A stretch of DNA of 64,000 nucleotides from NCBI GenBank assembly GCA_000149225.2, contig CM000693.1:1116001-1180000 (forward strand). Direction: 5' to 3'. The translations under genes and the position numbers were made by a program. Positions 1 to 11,818 of this stretch are shown here, in pieces (position 1 is the first letter of the stretch; every line of letters begins with the position of its first letter). The DNA comes from Lachancea kluyveri NRRL Y-12651. Taxonomy: Eukaryota > Ascomycota > Saccharomycetes > Saccharomycetales > Saccharomycetaceae. The notes beneath the pieces are model-generated. The model was not told the DNA's origin and did no database searches. It saw nothing but the letters and a program-made list of their open reading frames with translations.

Positions 1-1613
1 CTCTTTATAGAATTTTGTTCTTTATTTTCCACATCTGATTCAGACAAATATGGATTGATTTTTGAGTCATCGTCAGATTCGTACAATGCAGCCATGTCCG
101 ATTTTTGTAATGCTTTTTTCACCCTTTCACCCTCCTCATCTATTTTCTTTTCACCAAATAGGTCTTCATGATCAAGCTCATCGTTATCACGCAGGCCCAT
201 GGCATTTGCTTGCAACATTTCTCTTTTAATTCTTTGCTCCGATTCTTTATTCTCCTCTTCGTTACCGTCAATGATTGGTGCTTCTTCGTCATCTGCGAAT
301 TCTTCGTCGTAGTCTAATTCAACCTCCGAATTGTCACCACGATCCTCGCCATCATCTTGACGGTTGTTCCCATCCACAGCTTTTAGTCTTCTTTTGGTTC
401 TGTCATATCTTGTTGTAGTTGTTCCGATATCGTCCAAGTGCTTCATCAACCAACGAGGTGCCCCAGCACCATTCTTTTCCATTCTCTTTTCTGCTTCTTC
501 GATTGTTAATGTAGCATACTTGTTTCTGGCAGTAAATTTGTAGACTTTGTCAGCAGGGATCATAGTGAAACTTCCATCATTCTCAACACTTAATAAAACG
601 TACGAATCGGAATTGCCTGCCTCATAAGAACCCACCCAAGTATTGTACCCATCAAAATCTTCCATAACCCAAGGATAAAATTCCTCGAATCTCAATCTTT
701 TGGCTTTTTCATCAAGTAATTTCAACTGCCGGGTTTTTCTTTTCGAGTTACCTCTTCTAAAGCGGCCGCCACCGTCTGGAGCAACATCTGCCAACGGATC
801 TGTGGTGCCTTGCTCGAATCCAATATCAGCTTGTTCTTTCCCATCGTACTTGACCATACCAACTTTTGTCGGGTCTGTTGCCGGTCCTGCCTCTTCCAAT
901 CTGGTTTGGCCAACTGGAAGGTTGGCTACTTCAGGAGTGATTGTGGAGGTTGCACCTACGGATGTCCCAGTGGCAGGCGTCCCAGTGGCAGGGGTTGCGA
1001 CAGTAGGTGATGCAACAGCAGGTGTTGTTGCACCAAGGGTTGCTGCACCAGGAGTTGCTGCACCGGGGGTCACTGCACCAGGAGTTGCCGCAGTAGATGG
1101 TGTAGCTGGAACTGCAGCAGAATCCGGACCTGGAGAGACACTTTGAGCAGAGTTGCCATTAATTTGCTCATCCTCTAATTTTTTTTTATACTCTAAAATC
1201 TCTTTCTGCCTTTGTACAATTTCTGCTCTGGTCAGTTGGAACTGTAAATTTCTGGTGTCTTTCCGATGTAATCTAATTGGTAAGTGGAAATCCTTCGTCG
1301 GATCAATTTTCTTCTTGCTTTGAAACTTCAAGATGTGTGTTCTCATATTCTCTAACCTTTCAGTAGTAATAGCTCTCAAAGGAAACTCATTATATTCTTT
1401 TTCAGGTTCATTCTTAACATAAACGCCAGAATTCCTACCACCGTTCTGCATTAGTTGTCTTGTGCGTTCATCCATAACGTCAGATTCCTCCTTTTTAACA
1501 AATGGTTTCGGTGTACTATTCTTCTTCAAACGTGACCTCAGGAAGTCTCTTCTCAACTGCTCCCTCTTGATAAAAGGAGAGGCATCGCCAGACGATCTCA
1601 ATGGGTTCGACAT
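1..1613 (-). CDS. TFG1: TFIIF large subunit, Tfg1 (3' end cut by window edge)
   Basis: Largest subunit of general transcription factor TFIIF, which binds RNA polymerase II in the nucleus and helps form the preinitiation complex. The ATG at 1611-1613 (minus strand) opens MSNPLRSSGDASPFIKR, and about 537 codons run off the left edge. Two segments match yeast Tfg1 almost perfectly: residues about 90-150 (EYNEFPLRAI, FHLPIRLHRKDTRNLQFQLT) and a second block with LRFEEFYPWVMEDFDGYNTW and EVELDYDEEFADDEEAPIID. Between them, roughly residues 165-220, lies a low-complexity linker of repeated Ala/Thr-Pro-Gly units (DNA about 950-1130). The C-terminal part, including the winged helix of this family, is outside the window. 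It is divergently transcribed from TYS1, the same neighbour as in S. cerevisiae. Family identity is certain; only the end is missing. Confidence 0.96.
   Translation of the reverse strand, partial: MSNPLRSSGDASPFIKREQLRRDFLRSRLKKNSTPKPFVKKEESDVMDERTRQLMQNGGRNSGVYVKNEPEKEYNEFPLRAITTERLENMRTHILKFQSKKKIDPTKDFHLPIRLHRKDTRNLQFQLTRAEIVQRQKEILEYKKKLEDEQINGNSAQSVSPGPDSAAVPATPSTAATPGAVTPGAATPGAATLGATTPAVASPTVATPATGTPATGTSVGATSTITPEVANLPVGQTRLEEAGPATDPTKVGMVKYDGKEQADIGFEQGTTDPLADVAPDGGGRFRRGNSKRKTRQLKLLDEKAKRLRFEEFYPWVMEDFDGYNTWVGSYEAGNSDSYVLLSVENDGSFTMIPADKVYKFTARNKYATLTIEEAEKRMEKNGAGAPRWLMKHLDDIGTTTTRYDRTKRRLKAVDGNNRQDDGEDRGDNSEVELDYDEEFADDEEAPIIDGNEEENKESEQRIKREMLQANAMGLRDNDELDHEDLFGEKKIDEEGERVKKALQKSDMAALYESDDDSKINPYLSESDVENKEQNSIK
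950..1130. repeat. Degenerate Ala/Thr-Pro-Gly coding repeat inside TFG1
   Basis: On the minus strand this reads as imperfect repeats of 4-5 codons such as AATPGAATPG and TPATGTPATG. It encodes the flexible linker between the two conserved Tfg1 blocks. At DNA level, units like 'caccaggagttgc' recur on the plus strand. Length variation between strains would be expected. Confidence 0.75.
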
Positions 1614-2989
1614 TGTTCAGTACAGTGGCGATGGAACAACAGGAAAAGGTAGTTCGAATTGCACTGAGTCAACTCTCGTTTCATGCCGCATCTAAAGCTT
1701 TTCGCCACCGAGAAGTTCCTGTACTTTTGAATATTCGTACTCAGCGATTAATGTTTGCTCATATAATTGAATATAGGAATATTCCTTTAAATATGGCAGA
1801 ATCCAGCTACCATTTCGCGTGTCATTAAAACAATTTGAAGAGACCAGACGAAAATATTTGGGTTCCTCTGTTGTGTATGAATGCCCTTATGTGAGTTATT
1901 TAAGAGCATCCCTTCCCTTTTTTTCTCTGAAGCCAATTATTAGCGACGTAAATACTGCTTTCCAATTATGAAAGATTTTTGTACTGAGCAGTACGTGTAC
2001 AGTTGAATTGAGGGTACCAGACCGTGTACGTCTAGAGTGGGTCTTCTTCTAAGACAGTGACATTACCTGATATGTCCAAAATGGCAGGTTGTCAAAAAAA
2101 AGAAAAAGAAAAAGAAAAAGAAAACTATCCGAGTTATAAGCTTTTCGTGAAAGTCAGGTTATAAATCTAAATTAAGAGCTGAATATGCGTATCCCACGAA
2201 CTGTTAGTTTTTATTGAAATAAATGTTGAAATGTACCAGAGCGATACCGCTATGTTTTAAGGGCGAATAAGACTTATCAACGAAAAGTATGCAGGTTAAT
2301 AGATGGTGCATTTGGAGGATATGCCCTCATTCAAGAAACTGAAAGTTCTTAAGAATTGGATTGAGCACATGCTTTAAAGAGAAATGAGGAAGGAGGGAGC
2401 TCATTTATTTCGTTTATCCGGTTGAAGATGCTCATACCTAGGAGCAAGCAATACGCCCCAGTTCTTACCAGATCTTTAAGAAGGAGACGTTCTCTAGAGT
2501 CACATCTAATTGATCGATGGAAAACCTAGATGGCGGGATACAAAATATCTGTATGAGAGTAAAATTCCAAAGAACTTAAAATGTTAAGCTGGAGCTATCA
2601 GGCTTCCCAACAGAGGCGTGTTTACGTTTAATCTGTTCAATTGCCACAAAGTCATATTCATTTTCAATGGCACCCTGCACTGGCATACCCATGGCTGGAC
2701 ATTCCAAGTGAAAATCAAGCCAATGAGCCTGTTACCATTCAACGAAACGTGCCTTTGGGTTCTATTTTCAGACTATCGTTAGTTTTTATCCATTACGACA
2801 CTTGGAACCCCATGTGATCTGCTGTTTCGTGAAAAGGTACTTGATCACTAAAAAAAAAATTTTACTTTTTGTTGCTTTAGCTTTTTCTTACTTAATGGTT
2901 GAGTCACCAAATCTGGTCGTAGGCATTTCACAAAAACTACAGTTGATAACGAGAGGAACAGGTAAAAGCGTAAAAGCGAATATTTGACG
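1614..2989. other. Divergent TFG1/TYS1 intergenic region
   Basis: This 1.4 kb region separates the divergent TFG1 and TYS1 starts. It contains a short A-rich tract of AAAAAG units at about 2092-2126. I found no RNA gene, LTR or convincing reading frame in it. Confidence 0.6.
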
Positions 2990-4219
2990 ATGACTACAGC
3001 AACAGATGGGATCACGGATTCAAATGAAGCTTATGAACTAATCACTAAGAACTTGCAAGAGGTTTTGAACCCACAAATTATCAAAAACGTCCTTGAAATC
3101 GAAAAGAGACCACTGAAAGTGTACTGGGGTACTGCTCCTACCGGTAGGCCACACTGCGGTTACTTTGTTCCAATGACAAAATTGGCTCACTTTTTGAAGG
3201 CAGGTTGTGAGGTTACCGTCTTGTTGGCTGATTTGCATGCCTTTTTGGACAACATGAAAGCACCTTTGGAAGTTGTCAACTATAGGGCTAAGTACTATGA
3301 GTTTGTTGTCAAATCCATCTTAAAAAGTATCAATGTTCCTATTGAAAAGTTAAAGTTCGTTGTTGGTAGTTCTTACCAACTAGAAGCCAAATATACAATG
3401 GATTTGTTTAGATTGTCTAATATTGTCTCTCAAAATGATGCTAAGAGAGCCGGTGCTGATGTTGTCAAACAGGTTTCTAACCCGTTGCTAAGTGGCCTGA
3501 TTTATCCATTGATGCAAGCTTTGGATGAAGAGTATTTGGCAGTCGATGTTCAATTCGGTGGTGTCGATCAAAGAAAAATCTTTGTGCTTGCTGAAGAGAA
3601 CATGCAGGCCTTAGGGTACAAGAAGAGAGCCCATTTGATGAACCCAATGGTCCCTGGTTTGACTCAAGGTGGTAAAATGTCTGCATCCGATCCAAACTCA
3701 AAAATTGACGTTTTAGAGGAACCCAAACAAGTCAAAAAGAAGATCAACAGCGCTTACTGTGCTCCAGGTGTGGTGGACGATAACGGTTTGCTATCCTTTA
3801 TTGAATATGTTGTTGCTCCAATTCAAGAGTTGAAATATGGACCTGACTATTTCAATTTTCCAATTGAGCGTCCTGAAAAATTCGGCGGTCCAATTACTTA
3901 CACTTCCTTTTCACAGTTAAAGGAGGACTTCAAAGAACAAAAACTAGCACCTCCTGATTTGAAGACCGGTGTCAGTGATGTTATCAACAAGTTATTGGCT
4001 CCAATTAGGGAAGAATTCGCCAAAAACCCAGATTTCCAAGAGGCTGAAGCTAAAGGTTACCCAGCAGCCGTGCAAAAGACCAAAAAGGCTAAGAAGCCAA
4101 AGAATAAAGGTACCCGTTACCCGGGTGGCCAACAGCAGTCCGAACCGGTCGATGCATCCAAAGGCGCTGAAGAAGCAGCTGATAAATTGAAAGACGTCTC
4201 CTTGTCTGAGGCCGCCTGA
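2990..4219 (+). CDS. TYS1: Cytoplasmic tyrosyl-tRNA synthetase
   Basis: Class I aminoacyl-tRNA synthetase that charges tRNA-Tyr in the cytoplasm. The 409-residue product compares with about 394 in S. cerevisiae. The HIGH-type ATP motif appears as [10 protein letters not shown] near residues 50-59, and the KMSKS-type motif as [10 protein letters not shown] near residues 226-235. The body contains [19 protein letters not shown] and [16 protein letters not shown], typical of eukaryotic TyrRS. The C-terminus is lysine-rich ([16 protein letters not shown], about residues 363-380), as in other fungal enzymes, and likely aids tRNA binding. The ATG at 2990 was chosen over an in-frame TTG six bases upstream because yeast starts at AUG. 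It lies between TFG1 and a UBR gene, as in S. cerevisiae. Confidence 0.97.
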   Translation: MTTATDGITDSNEAYELITKNLQEVLNPQIIKNVLEIEKRPLKVYWGTAPTGRPHCGYFVPMTKLAHFLKAGCEVTVLLADLHAFLDNMKAPLEVVNYRAKYYEFVVKSILKSINVPIEKLKFVVGSSYQLEAKYTMDLFRLSNIVSQNDAKRAGADVVKQVSNPLLSGLIYPLMQALDEEYLAVDVQFGGVDQRKIFVLAEENMQALGYKKRAHLMNPMVPGLTQGGKMSASDPNSKIDVLEEPKQVKKKINSAYCAPGVVDDNGLLSFIEYVVAPIQELKYGPDYFNFPIERPEKFGGPITYTSFSQLKEDFKEQKLAPPDLKTGVSDVINKLLAPIREEFAKNPDFQEAEAKGYPAAVQKTKKAKKPKNKGTRYPGGQQQSEPVDASKGAEEAADKLKDVSLSEAA

Positions 4220-4325
4220 TTTTTCCTTGTCCCGATATAGAATATTTACATTAATCCCTACTCTTCCCTACGTATTTAGAACTTATATACCGCTAGAATA
4301 AATGTATATAATTTCGACACCCGTT

Positions 4326-7300
4326 TTACATGCTTTCCCAGCCTCCCAAGTCGGAGGTGTTGTCCGTTAGCCTAAATACCAAGTGGGGGATCATGTTACT
4401 CAACACCACATCTCGAGTCAAATGTGTGTAACGTTCCATATTCAACGTTAAAGTTGTTCCAAACCTGTAGTCTTCATCAGTATCACCATGTTTGTTCAGG
4501 TAAGGTGCACGGTAAAAGGTGCCTCTATTTCCGTAGGCTAAGTAAATAGAGCCGCTTCTCACCAACAAAAAGCATCCATAGCTGGAGTTGACTTTGCATT
4601 GATTGTAATAGTGGTTTGTGCATTCACCAATGGAGTGATTGTGTATCCCCACTGAGCTTTGTACGTGGGCCCTAGCTCCACAAAATAAACATATAGCGAG
4701 CTCGCGTTTATGAGCCCTATACTTTATGTGCTCGTCCTCGTTTACTGTGAAACTTGACAATCGTTTTGGTAAATCAATTAGCCTGACACTACCCGGATAG
4801 CAGACATTCATTTTGTCCAACCTTTCGATAAATGTCTTCTTCTGTAGTTGCCATATGGCTTGATTCATAAACGTTGTAATAGTAGATAATTCGTATTTCT
4901 GGTAATGTTCAAATAATGATTGAACAGTGAACAGGTGACAAAATTCCAAAAGTTTATCCAACTCTCTATAATTCTCAGGGAAATCTGTACATTCCTGACC
5001 CATTGCGTATTCCGAATGAATTAATAGGATACTTCTTCTCATGAATACGGTGAGGGACTTGATTATTATATCATGGAAATGCCACTTGAACTCTTCCAAA
5101 TAACTTAAAAATTCTTCAGGAACTGTAGGCGAAAAAACAGAAATGTAATCTTTGAATATATCCATGACGTATTCTACCTCCATCTTGTATTTTTGATTTT
5201 TGGTAATAGGAAGACTCCATACCAGTTCTCCCTCCTGTTTTTTTACTAGCATGTAGAAATTCATTTTCATAAGCTCTCTGGAAATAGAAGAAAATTCTTG
5301 ATGTAGCTTTTTTTGAAGTAGCTGTTGTAGAACTTCAGGCATCGTGGCGCCATCTCTGAATCCTGGTTCCAGGTATAAATCCACTAATTTTAATATATCA
5401 TAGTCGAAATTGGTTTGAATAAACGATTGCCAATCTTTAAGGTTAAATGGAGCTTGTAAGGAGGACTGGGAGACATAAAGTGTATTCGATACTTGTGATT
5501 GATTTTCGAGGATAAATATCTTGAGCTCACTTAGTATTCTTAACGTCATCAAATTTTGGTTAGATATCTGGTTTAAAATAAAGTGTGATACATCAGGCCT
5601 GCCAATAAATCTAGAGGTGATTTCAATATTAGAAACTGTATTAGTGATGATGTAAGTTAAAGTGGCAATTGGATCAACCATATTACTTTTATGACTGTCA
5701 CTTATCAAATCATGTAATACTATTAGCGCTCTTATGCAAGTGGCATAAACATTTTCAGAAGTAGTATTGGTTTGATCTTGGTTTGATCTCTCAAGTAAAT
5801 CTTCCTTTCTTCGAGTGTTAGTACTAGCGATTTTTGGGAGAAAGCAATTACTTAGTGCATTGCATAATGGACAAAAAGTTAATGAAAACCCTAGAGTGAT
5901 GGGGAGATTTTTTGTAATGTGGTTATGTGTAGCCCTTGCCGACTTCATATGGTTATTTAGACACGTTATGTGTGCTCCATGACCACAAGTTCTCAGTACG
6001 TGTCTTTGCTTAGTTAACTTGGGGTTTTTGAAGCAATTTTCATAAGTCTGCAATTTTTGTAGCTTACCTTCAAAAGTAGTTCCACTGAACCTTGTGTAGT
6101 TGTCGTACACATTTGTACCATCAAGAGACACTGGTTCAGAGTAGGCCTTTGTCACGTCGAGTGGTAGTGAGAAATTAACAAATTGGTCGCAAATATTATT
6201 CTCCAAGAAAGAGAAATAAACGAATGCATCATCATCATGAGGCATCTTGCAAAAAATACAGATGTCTGCTGGGTAGCTCCAACCAGGTCTGATTACTAAT
6301 TCCTTTGACTGAACGGTTCTCTCTGTGGGTTCACTAATGGTGGTGGACATACTGTTATTCTCCATAAACATCTGCTGCTGCTTAGCCAATTTTCTCATCA
6401 GTTTTTTCTTTCTCTGTTTCGCTAATTTTTTCTTTTTCTCAAACTCATCGTCCTTCTCATGGGTTTCTTTACCACTTCTCGTCAATAAATCGGGATTAAA
6501 GGACGGTGTTTGTTCACTTAAATAACTATCAATATTAATGTGAGGGGCATCATAACGCAAAAACTTGAATATTTCTCTGATTTTCCCATGTTCGTTGACA
6601 AACTCTTCCTTCAATAAAAAGGAATATAGGAGGGACCCGATGCTGTGATAGTAGGAAAACTCTGTGTGCACAAAGGCATATTCTCTCCAAAATATTTTCA
6701 TAAAACCATGAAGATTATTGATTACACATAGGTGTACCAAGTGAACGGCTTTAGTAAGCATTGTTTCATACTTGAACTTATTAATGTGGTCCAATGTATT
6801 TTTTAAAAAAATCCCAAATATGTCAGTGTTTGAAATTTGATATAGTTGAGAATATAGAGTCGGTTTTAGGCACTCGGAAATTTCCTTTGGAGGCACAAAG
6901 GTGTCTTTATACTCTATGCCATCCCTTTTTGCCATCCCATTTCTTACCATTTTTTCCGCTTCATAACGCTTGCTTGGGGGGAAACCAATAAAATAAGGAT
7001 CTATTTGCAACCGATACTCCTCTTTTAGGGTATAAACACCTGCATCCATCAAACCACTTGGTGGCGTATAATTTGTTAGATCTTCCAAGTACAAGTCAAA
7101 TGCAGGATGCTTTGTGACGTGTTCGGGGATGGAATTCATTAAGGAATTATGGCTGAAGCTGTTAAAGCACAAAGCGTGGATTATTTCGGTTTGCATAGTT
7201 TTTTCAAATCCTTCAACAGACGAAGTCATGATTAGTGATCTTACCTCAGTTAATAATCGGATTATCAATAGCAAACATTGGTCCACCATGGCAGCGGTAG

Positions 7301-9872
7301 TATCATCATCTGGATAGTCACCCATCGGTACGCCTTCGGTCCAATTCTTTAACCCCCATCGGGATAGATAAGACACCATGAAATCATTGGGATTTGCAAG
7401 TGACATGGAAAATTGTACGTTAAAGATATCACTGAAATAAGTGAATTCTCTCATACTATACTTTGTGTACATTCTTAACTGGTGTGTTATGGGGGTACCG
7501 TTCCTGACCCAGAACCCCACACTAATCTGTGAAATCATCACCAAAGTAGATAGTGCTGACTCTGAAATCCAAATCAAATGATCTTTGTTATTGAAAAACT
7601 TGCTGAAGTTGAAGTAGCCCTTGATTTCACTAGGCAATGGTTCGTATCTACCACACTGACTCCATTGAAGAACGAATCTGAAAAAGTATGACATAGGGTT
7701 GAAAAAATTTTGTATATCAACACCAACTTGATAATTCACAACATTTGAGACGACGTTGCATATTTTTTCTTTAACGATTAACAGACCATCTTGCGTAGTG
7801 TTCTCACGTAATTCTTCAGAAGAAGAGGCGGAGTCCGATGTAAGCTTCCGAAAGGCTCCTAATAATTCGAATTCTTTCAGCATTGACATTTTCAAAAACT
7901 GGGACACTATTTCTCTTCTTAACTCAGGATCCGTCAATAGACATATGTTACGAACAAATCCATCAACCATAGCTAACATGGAGGAGAAGAAAAAATAATA
8001 AGACGAAAATTCAAAATTTTCGAACTCCACATGCTCACTTGCCTCTCTTTTTAGCGGTAGAACAGTATCAAAGGTGGAAAAGCTTCGTACTATGGCACCA
8101 ATAATTTTTTTGTTGGTCAAAAGTTTCTCAGGTACCGTATTTGTAGACATTGTGAGATAAATATCTTTGAAACATATAACCGATCGTTTGTTTTTGATCG
8201 TATCAGACGGCAATTTGAAACCATGGCAAAGTGGGACTGGTGGACAGTCAATTAACTCTTCAGGTGTAAACGACATTAGTGTGAATGTGAATTGGAGGAG
8301 TCGCTCTATAAACCCACATTCTATGACCATATTGGCGATGCTAGGATTCTGAAAAATATACTGAGATAAAACACTCATCAGTGATACCTGATAACCTGAA
8401 GTATCTGAAGCCACAGTATTAAACAATAAAGTGGGGTAGATATCCAAGTACTGTGCAGCTAGACATTTCCTAGAATCATCAACAATCGTAAAAATAATGC
8501 AAAATACCTTTTGTATACGGAATTTTGATAGCTTTGGTATGTAAGGGACGACTTCAGATAACAAATATTGAAATCTCGAACCATGTAAAGGATGGAATTT
8601 TGATAACGTGTGGGGGATGTCTGTATTTTGTAATCTCTTATCGTAATTGAACATTATTTCTAGAATTTGTGGATCATGTGACGTGTCAGCAGTATTGGAA
8701 AACTCCCATGGCTTGCACCAAGGGAAAGAGTCACGCTGTTCGTAGGGAACCGTGAACTTCCCCAGCAAGCTAATCTTTGTGATATATGGGCTCAAAAAAT
8801 CTGGCGTGAGCTTAGTAGACATCAAATTAGAATTCCAGGCGTCGCATATCGAAACGCGCAATGCAAGTTTTGTAAACAAAGAGGGATTGTGTAAACAAAT
8901 CTCATAACACCATTCGAGCAACTCCTCTATTAGATATTCTTTAAAGACATCATTTGTTTTTTTTAAATGCAAAGAGATACCATCCGTTGCAAATGCCTGT
9001 TGTATTATTTTCAATTTGTCTACATCTGAAGATTCCACCAATGTAACGAAGGGATGACCGGACTCTAATCTGCCCACCATCATTGTACCAAACTCCAATG
9101 GCTTGTTCAATATTGTTGAAATCTTGTGTGTTAGGTCTAGAACATGGATTTTACATTCGTCTTCATAGAGTTGTAAGGCGTAATGTTTTGTAGTACTCTC
9201 TAGTCGTCCCTTGGTATCAGACATAACAGTCTTTGGATATTCTTCAGACTGCTCTTTCAAATAAATAAGAACATCTATTAAGTAATCCAGTACCTGAGAA
9301 AAGGCTGATTGTGCGTGTTCTTCTTTATTGTACGGGAAATCCACTTTTTCATTATTTGATTCGTTTATGCATTTGTAGGCGTTATTTGGATCGGTAAAAC
9401 CGCTTGGATCGCCACAATGACAGACCCTGCCTTCGGATCTTGTAACTACTCTTGAGGTAAACCTGTGAGTTGAATGTTTGGATTTGTCAAAGCACTGTTC
9501 ACAAATTTCATATAATGGATTCTTAGTACAGTCAAAACAGTAATAGACAGTTTCTGTAGGGTGGCATTGCCTACTACAACTAGAGCCTCTGTGGTCATTA
9601 TTTAAAGCTTTATCGAAAAATGTTTCCCTCCAAGACTCAGGCAAATCTATATTTTGATAGACCCCCTTTTTCCAGTTTTCAGTGCTGAAAACACCAATCA
9701 ACTTATCCCAGTCTATTGAGTCTTGGTTCGATCGTAAACATGCAAACAACACTTTCCAGAGGAAGTAGCTCACAGTAGTATTGTACTGGAAGTTAGCAAG
9801 CCTCGGTAAATGCACTAAAAAATCACGTAGGGTTCTAATATCGGAAGTCATCTCATTGGCCGCTTGCTCCAT
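4326..9872 (-). CDS. UBR2: E3 ubiquitin ligase of the UBR family, Ubr2
   Basis: RING-type E3 that in S. cerevisiae works with Rad6 and Mub1 to ubiquitylate the proteasome-gene activator Rpn4. The 1848-residue product starts MEQAANEMTSDIR, which matches an internal methionine 12 residues into the 1872-residue S. cerevisiae Ubr2. An in-frame TAA lies upstream and no earlier ATG is available, so this start is firm. A UBR box (Cys/His-rich, about residues 96-175, including QCHPTETVYYC and GRVCHCGD) is followed by a RING region at about residues 1203-1335 (CIFCKMPHDDDAF to CPLCNALSN). It lacks the clear ClpS-like segment seen in UBR1. In S. cerevisiae UBR2 is on chromosome XII, but here it sits between TYS1 and UBR1. 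Two exact Rpn4 sites lie within 350 bases upstream of its start. Confidence 0.93.
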   Translation of the reverse strand: MEQAANEMTSDIRTLRDFLVHLPRLANFQYNTTVSYFLWKVLFACLRSNQDSIDWDKLIGVFSTENWKKGVYQNIDLPESWRETFFDKALNNDHRGSSCSRQCHPTETVYYCFDCTKNPLYEICEQCFDKSKHSTHRFTSRVVTRSEGRVCHCGDPSGFTDPNNAYKCINESNNEKVDFPYNKEEHAQSAFSQVLDYLIDVLIYLKEQSEEYPKTVMSDTKGRLESTTKHYALQLYEDECKIHVLDLTHKISTILNKPLEFGTMMVGRLESGHPFVTLVESSDVDKLKIIQQAFATDGISLHLKKTNDVFKEYLIEELLEWCYEICLHNPSLFTKLALRVSICDAWNSNLMSTKLTPDFLSPYITKISLLGKFTVPYEQRDSFPWCKPWEFSNTADTSHDPQILEIMFNYDKRLQNTDIPHTLSKFHPLHGSRFQYLLSEVVPYIPKLSKFRIQKVFCIIFTIVDDSRKCLAAQYLDIYPTLLFNTVASDTSGYQVSLMSVLSQYIFQNPSIANMVIECGFIERLLQFTFTLMSFTPEELIDCPPVPLCHGFKLPSDTIKNKRSVICFKDIYLTMSTNTVPEKLLTNKKIIGAIVRSFSTFDTVLPLKREASEHVEFENFEFSSYYFFFSSMLAMVDGFVRNICLLTDPELRREIVSQFLKMSMLKEFELLGAFRKLTSDSASSSEELRENTTQDGLLIVKEKICNVVSNVVNYQVGVDIQNFFNPMSYFFRFVLQWSQCGRYEPLPSEIKGYFNFSKFFNNKDHLIWISESALSTLVMISQISVGFWVRNGTPITHQLRMYTKYSMREFTYFSDIFNVQFSMSLANPNDFMVSYLSRWGLKNWTEGVPMGDYPDDDTTAAMVDQCLLLIIRLLTEVRSLIMTSSVEGFEKTMQTEIIHALCFNSFSHNSLMNSIPEHVTKHPAFDLYLEDLTNYTPPSGLMDAGVYTLKEEYRLQIDPYFIGFPPSKRYEAEKMVRNGMAKRDGIEYKDTFVPPKEISECLKPTLYSQLYQISNTDIFGIFLKNTLDHINKFKYETMLTKAVHLVHLCVINNLHGFMKIFWREYAFVHTEFSYYHSIGSLLYSFLLKEEFVNEHGKIREIFKFLRYDAPHINIDSYLSEQTPSFNPDLLTRSGKETHEKDDEFEKKKKLAKQRKKKLMRKLAKQQQMFMENNSMSTTISEPTERTVQSKELVIRPGWSYPADICIFCKMPHDDDAFVYFSFLENNICDQFVNFSLPLDVTKAYSEPVSLDGTNVYDNYTRFSGTTFEGKLQKLQTYENCFKNPKLTKQRHVLRTCGHGAHITCLNNHMKSARATHNHITKNLPITLGFSLTFCPLCNALSNCFLPKIASTNTRRKEDLLERSNQDQTNTTSENVYATCIRALIVLHDLISDSHKSNMVDPIATLTYIITNTVSNIEITSRFIGRPDVSHFILNQISNQNLMTLRILSELKIFILENQSQVSNTLYVSQSSLQAPFNLKDWQSFIQTNFDYDILKLVDLYLEPGFRDGATMPEVLQQLLQKKLHQEFSSISRELMKMNFYMLVKKQEGELVWSLPITKNQKYKMEVEYVMDIFKDYISVFSPTVPEEFLSYLEEFKWHFHDIIIKSLTVFMRRSILLIHSEYAMGQECTDFPENYRELDKLLEFCHLFTVQSLFEHYQKYELSTITTFMNQAIWQLQKKTFIERLDKMNVCYPGSVRLIDLPKRLSSFTVNEDEHIKYRAHKRELAICLFCGARAHVQSSVGIHNHSIGECTNHYYNQCKVNSSYGCFLLVRSGSIYLAYGNRGTFYRAPYLNKHGDTDEDYRFGTTLTLNMERYTHLTRDVVLSNMIPHLVFRLTDNTSDLGGWESM

Positions 9873-9931
9873 GTAGCCTAATGGCTGTCGCAGCTTCTTG
9901 TTTTAGTCTTACCGCTGAGATCTTCCGTGAA

Positions 9932-9940
9932 TTTGCCACC
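9932..9940 (-). promoter_or_regulatory. PACE (Rpn4 site), UBR2-proximal
   Basis: The plus strand reads TTTGCCACC, the exact reverse complement of the PACE consensus GGTGGCAAA bound by Rpn4. It lies about 60 bases upstream of the UBR2 ATG and in coding orientation for UBR2. Confidence 0.75.
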
Positions 9941-10209
9941 GTCGACAGAAAATTGAAACTGGCAGGGAAATTGACAATTTCCGCAAAAAGGCTTATAACA
10001 GGATGCAACAAAAATTACGGATTCTATTCGGAATATCTTGTAAGAGGTGATACCGTCCCAATATTACCAGCTCTTGTTTGTAAATAAATATGGAATTCTT
10101 GAGAAAATGATCACTAAACACAAAAGCAGGGTTTAACGGGTACGAGTAGGGGTGTCAGTGATTATGTTAAAACTCTGTATCACAATATTCTACTGGAATT
10201 TTACAAACG

Positions 10210-10218
10210 GGTGGCAAA
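10210..10218 (+). promoter_or_regulatory. PACE (Rpn4 site), about 340 bases upstream of UBR2
   Basis: Exact GGTGGCAAA on the plus strand, inside the divergent UBR2/UBR1 promoter. It is the second of three exact copies in this 2 kb gap. Confidence 0.65.
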
Positions 10219-11818
10219 TAGACCGAGAGGATATACTCCACTCCACCGGAGCATTATACATACTCTTTACTCTTTACTGGTTTAATGTGTACTGATTTCG
10301 GTGTAATTTAGCGAACAAGTTTTGAAGGATTTAAGAAGTGACAACTGACTTCATTTTCTCAGGCCCTCGCAACATTCTGCTTGAGCAAAAAGTGCATTCC
10401 AAGATTGCTAAAATAAGACCACTAGTAATAAACAGTGGTATTCTATATTCCTATCAAACGCTTATTTTTTTATACGACTAGGTATGTATTGTGAAGTCAT
10501 TCTATCCCTGAAAGATCACTAATAGACGCTTTACTGTGCCACGGGAACCAGGATTTGCTTTTTATAGTTGATCTGGCATTTATAGCATGTAAGACTTTCT
10601 AATCCAGGAGATTAAATATTTCCCCAGATCTGTATATTTTTCGCTTTAGTACAACTTTACAACATATGCAATGCTCTGAAGTATGAAATAACACCACGTG
10701 CTGCCCACCTCTTCCTCTATCAAGACACTAGTAGCAATCAGTGTCTCGCAAACCATTATAGTTTTTATTTGCAACTTCAGCGAGACGATAGTGGCTCATG
10801 TCAATAATCAGACTGTTGTCTGGGCTTGGCATATTTTAACTCAAACCTGGTATATCTCTTCCGGCCTCCTTGTCCTCGCTTTTTGTTTCTTGGGTAGCGC
10901 TTATTAGTGTTCCCCTTTAGGGGACTTCAACATTGTGATACGAAAGCAGATTTGGTTAAACGAATTTCACTTAAAGACGTATATAATTTGTTTGTTAGAC
11001 TTTAATACTACTGGTATTAATATTTGATAAATGGTGCACCAATGATAAATAAAAACAAGTCTTCTCGGTGGTGATAGAGTTCATCCAGTGTATATCTCTT
11101 TCCAGATTATAATATGCATATTCATTTTTAAGCTGATATTTTCGAAAGCCTGAAATTCCTACTGGGTCTCGCATAATCAAAAGAGCTTGTTTAGTAGCAG
11201 TTGTATGAGTTTTCGTTGTAAACCTTGGTCTCAGGATTGTGCTATCGAATTTTTTTTTCTTTTCTTTTCTTCTTCTTTTTAACTTCTCAGCAGTTTAAAT
11301 ACTCGAAATTTACTGCTGTTAACTATGAATTCAAATACGTCACTAGGAATAGTGGATCGAATTTCAGCTTTTCTATCAACTTTACCAAGTGCTAAAACAT
11401 AGAGCTCGCGCGTCGCAAAAAAAAGATGTGACTGTTTGGATGAAGGGCACTGGCAATAATGATAGCGTCAACGTGATAAAAGCTTTATTGGACAAGAGCA
11501 AGATTATAACGGCGTTTCAATATTCAAATCCTAAGTAGTCTTAGAATGCAGAATGTCGCTTCTCAAAGACTATTTTCTTCGTAAGACAACTCGAATAAAA
11601 CCTGTCGCTTCTGCCAGATATGAATACCTAACACCGATATACGCAACTGAGATAAGACAATCATCTCTGTATTTATCAAACTTTGTACATTATTATCCTT
11701 AATACAGCCAGTATAAATGCCAAAAGTAGACCTTATGAGCCAGATCTTTAACATTTATATCCCAGAATTCGAGAATAGTGCTATATCAATATCATCTTCA
11801 ACGGTTTAAGGTTGAACT